15,578 nucleotides of DNA from an uncultured Clostridia bacterium (GTDB lineage Bacteria > Bacillota > Clostridia > Christensenellales > UBA1242), in contig CALVUB010000010.1 of the NCBI GenBank assembly GCA_944363385.1, positions 1 through 15,578 on the forward strand, read 5' to 3'. Positions 14,783 through 15,578 of this stretch are shown here, piece by piece. Each line of letters begins with the position of its first letter. The first letter of the stretch is position 1. The notes beneath the pieces were generated by a model. That model was not told where the DNA came from and ran no database searches. It saw only the letters and a list, made by a program, of their open reading frames with translations. A program made the position numbers and the translations under genes.

Positions 14783-15578
14783 ATGTGGTTTAAAAGAAAA
14801 GAAAAGGTTGTTGACCCAATTATTCATGATGAAGAGTCAAACTTTTCACTCTCAAGCGGGGTGCATATTTTAAACAAGTGCCAAAATGTGTCTCTTAGTG
14901 GAAATGCTATTGTGCTTGAAAGTTTTGATTGCTCTTTCAGTGAAATTAGTGGAAAGGCAAAAGTGCAAATGGTGGAAAACGGACAAATCACCAGGCTTTG
15001 TGGCAAAGCCAAAATTGGTCTTTTTAAAAGCGGAAAAATCACAACTGTCGAAGGTAAAAGCTCAATAACAACTATCAGTTCTTGCGTGATTGACTATGTG
15101 CGCGGAAAAAGCACCATTGGAACGATGAATGGTGGATTTATTCGCTTTGTTGACGAAAAGGCAGAACTTGCAACTATGACAGAGGGCGAGGTTATGTTTG
15201 TGCGAAACAAGGCGCGAGTTGTCACCATGATTGATGGGCAAATCACTGGAATTTTCAACAATGCCAAGCTTGTTTCAATGCTTAACGGAAAGATAACCTA
15301 TCTTTTAAATGAGGGCAAAATTGGCACAATCAACAACGGCAACATCGAACTTATTGCTGACAGCAGTGAAATTTCAACCTTAAATAAGGGGAAAATTCAT
15401 GAAATGATAGGAAAAAGCTTGATTTCTGCAAACATGGCAGGCGAAATTGAATATCAAGACAAGCAAACAATTGTTCTTTACTCTCCACAAGAAAGCGCAA
15501 AGCGTATGGCGGAGTATAAACAGGTGAAAGAAGAGGCAAAACAAAATGCTGAAGAAAATCCTGTTATAACTCAAGACC
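14783..15578 (+). CDS. Predicted beta-solenoid repeat protein, 3' end outside the window
   Basis: An open reading frame of 265 codons plus one base, running off the window without a stop. I do not recognise a named family. A short hydrophobic/basic N-terminus (MWFKRKEK) is followed by polar residues, then residues 57-226 form ten consecutive 17-residue units, each a 9-residue half (x-x-A/S-x-I/V-x-x-hydrophobic-x) and an 8-residue half (x-G-x-I-x-x-I/V-x). Residues 23-56 fit two more degenerate units. Regular Gly/Asn turns and alternating Ile/Val/Leu imply a right-handed beta-helix or similar solenoid. The tail (227-265) is charged and probably disordered. There is no signal peptide or TM helix, so it is probably cytoplasmic. 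Rung size, N-terminal peptide and tail resemble bactofilins, cytoskeletal polymers, but this is fold-level inference; a surface or fibre protein is possible. It has its own promoter, divergent from the exporter operon. Confidence 0.8.
   Translation, partial: MWFKRKEKVVDPIIHDEESNFSLSSGVHILNKCQNVSLSGNAIVLESFDCSFSEISGKAKVQMVENGQITRLCGKAKIGLFKSGKITTVEGKSSITTISSCVIDYVRGKSTIGTMNGGFIRFVDEKAELATMTEGEVMFVRNKARVVTMIDGQITGIFNNAKLVSMLNGKITYLLNEGKIGTINNGNIELIADSSEISTLNKGKIHEMIGKSLISANMAGEIEYQDKQTIVLYSPQESAKRMAEYKQVKEEAKQNAEENPVITQD
14951..15460 (+). repeat. Ten in-frame 51-base coding units (17-residue protein repeats)
   Basis: Codons 57-226 divide without gaps into ten 17-codon units starting at residues 57, 74, 91, 108, 125, 142, 159, 176, 193 and 210. 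The period holds at protein level, while the DNA of the units has diverged, so this is an old, selected repeat rather than a recent tandem duplication. Confidence 0.8.

Noticed and set aside
14737..14793. An 18-codon hydrophobic upstream reading frame overlapping the start of the solenoid gene
   Set aside because: It has no Shine-Dalgarno sequence, no known leader-peptide pattern, and the main gene has a perfect GGAGG inside it. Probably chance in AT-rich DNA.
14783..15578. Left-handed hexapeptide (acyltransferase-type) beta-helix or RTX repeat for the solenoid protein
   Set aside because: The period is 17 (9+8), not multiples of 6. There is no run of [LIV]-G-x4 hexapeptides and no GGxGxD calcium motif.
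1..15578. Search for tRNA, rRNA, CRISPR, insertion sequence, attachment site or toxin-antitoxin genes
   Set aside because: No cloverleaf, spaced direct repeats, transposase or integrase motifs, or small paired toxin-antitoxin frames were seen; intergenic gaps are too short for most of these.

Overview
The window is AT-rich bacterial DNA with tightly packed genes, strong AGGAG-type ribosome binding sites, sigma-A-like promoters and the standard genetic code (TGA stops end comF, valS and an ABC gene; Trp is TGG). Together with RecD2, ComF and a BmrCD/LmrCD-type exporter under a MarR regulator, this suggests a Bacillota (Firmicutes) member, probably an uncultured Clostridia-like or related gut lineage. 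I cannot place it more precisely. No tRNA, rRNA, CRISPR array, insertion sequence or phage gene is visible, and no gene-free stretch exceeds 300 bases.

Left part (1-3541): a bidirectional hairpin terminator (22-52) closes a leftward operon of recD2 (helicase) and comF (zinc-finger phosphoribosyltransferase of DNA uptake), which overlap by 8 bases. A small MarR-family regulator is divergent to recD2. The 94-base gap holds an inverted repeat whose two arms coincide with candidate -35 boxes of both promoters.

Middle (3557-8437): a rightward operon of cysS, valS and a polytopic DUF2238/YjdF-like membrane protein, with gaps of 26 and 1 bases. It has a promoter just upstream of cysS, no room for a T-box leader, and a shared convergent terminator (8406-8437).

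Right part (8441-14638): a leftward four-gene operon, in transcription order: MarR regulator, ABC half-transporter with a degenerate catalytic site, ABC half-transporter with an intact site, and a fused MacB-like ATPase-permease. The two half-transporters form a textbook asymmetric heterodimeric exporter. A 14-bp near-perfect palindrome overlies the -35 box of the operon promoter, so autorepression by the MarR protein is likely.

Right end (14676-15578): divergent to that operon, with its own extended -10 promoter, lies an open-ended gene for a protein of at least 265 residues. Its core is exactly ten consecutive 17-residue units (9+8), a predicted beta-solenoid of bactofilin-like size but without a recognised family signature. 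It is the most novel-looking item here.
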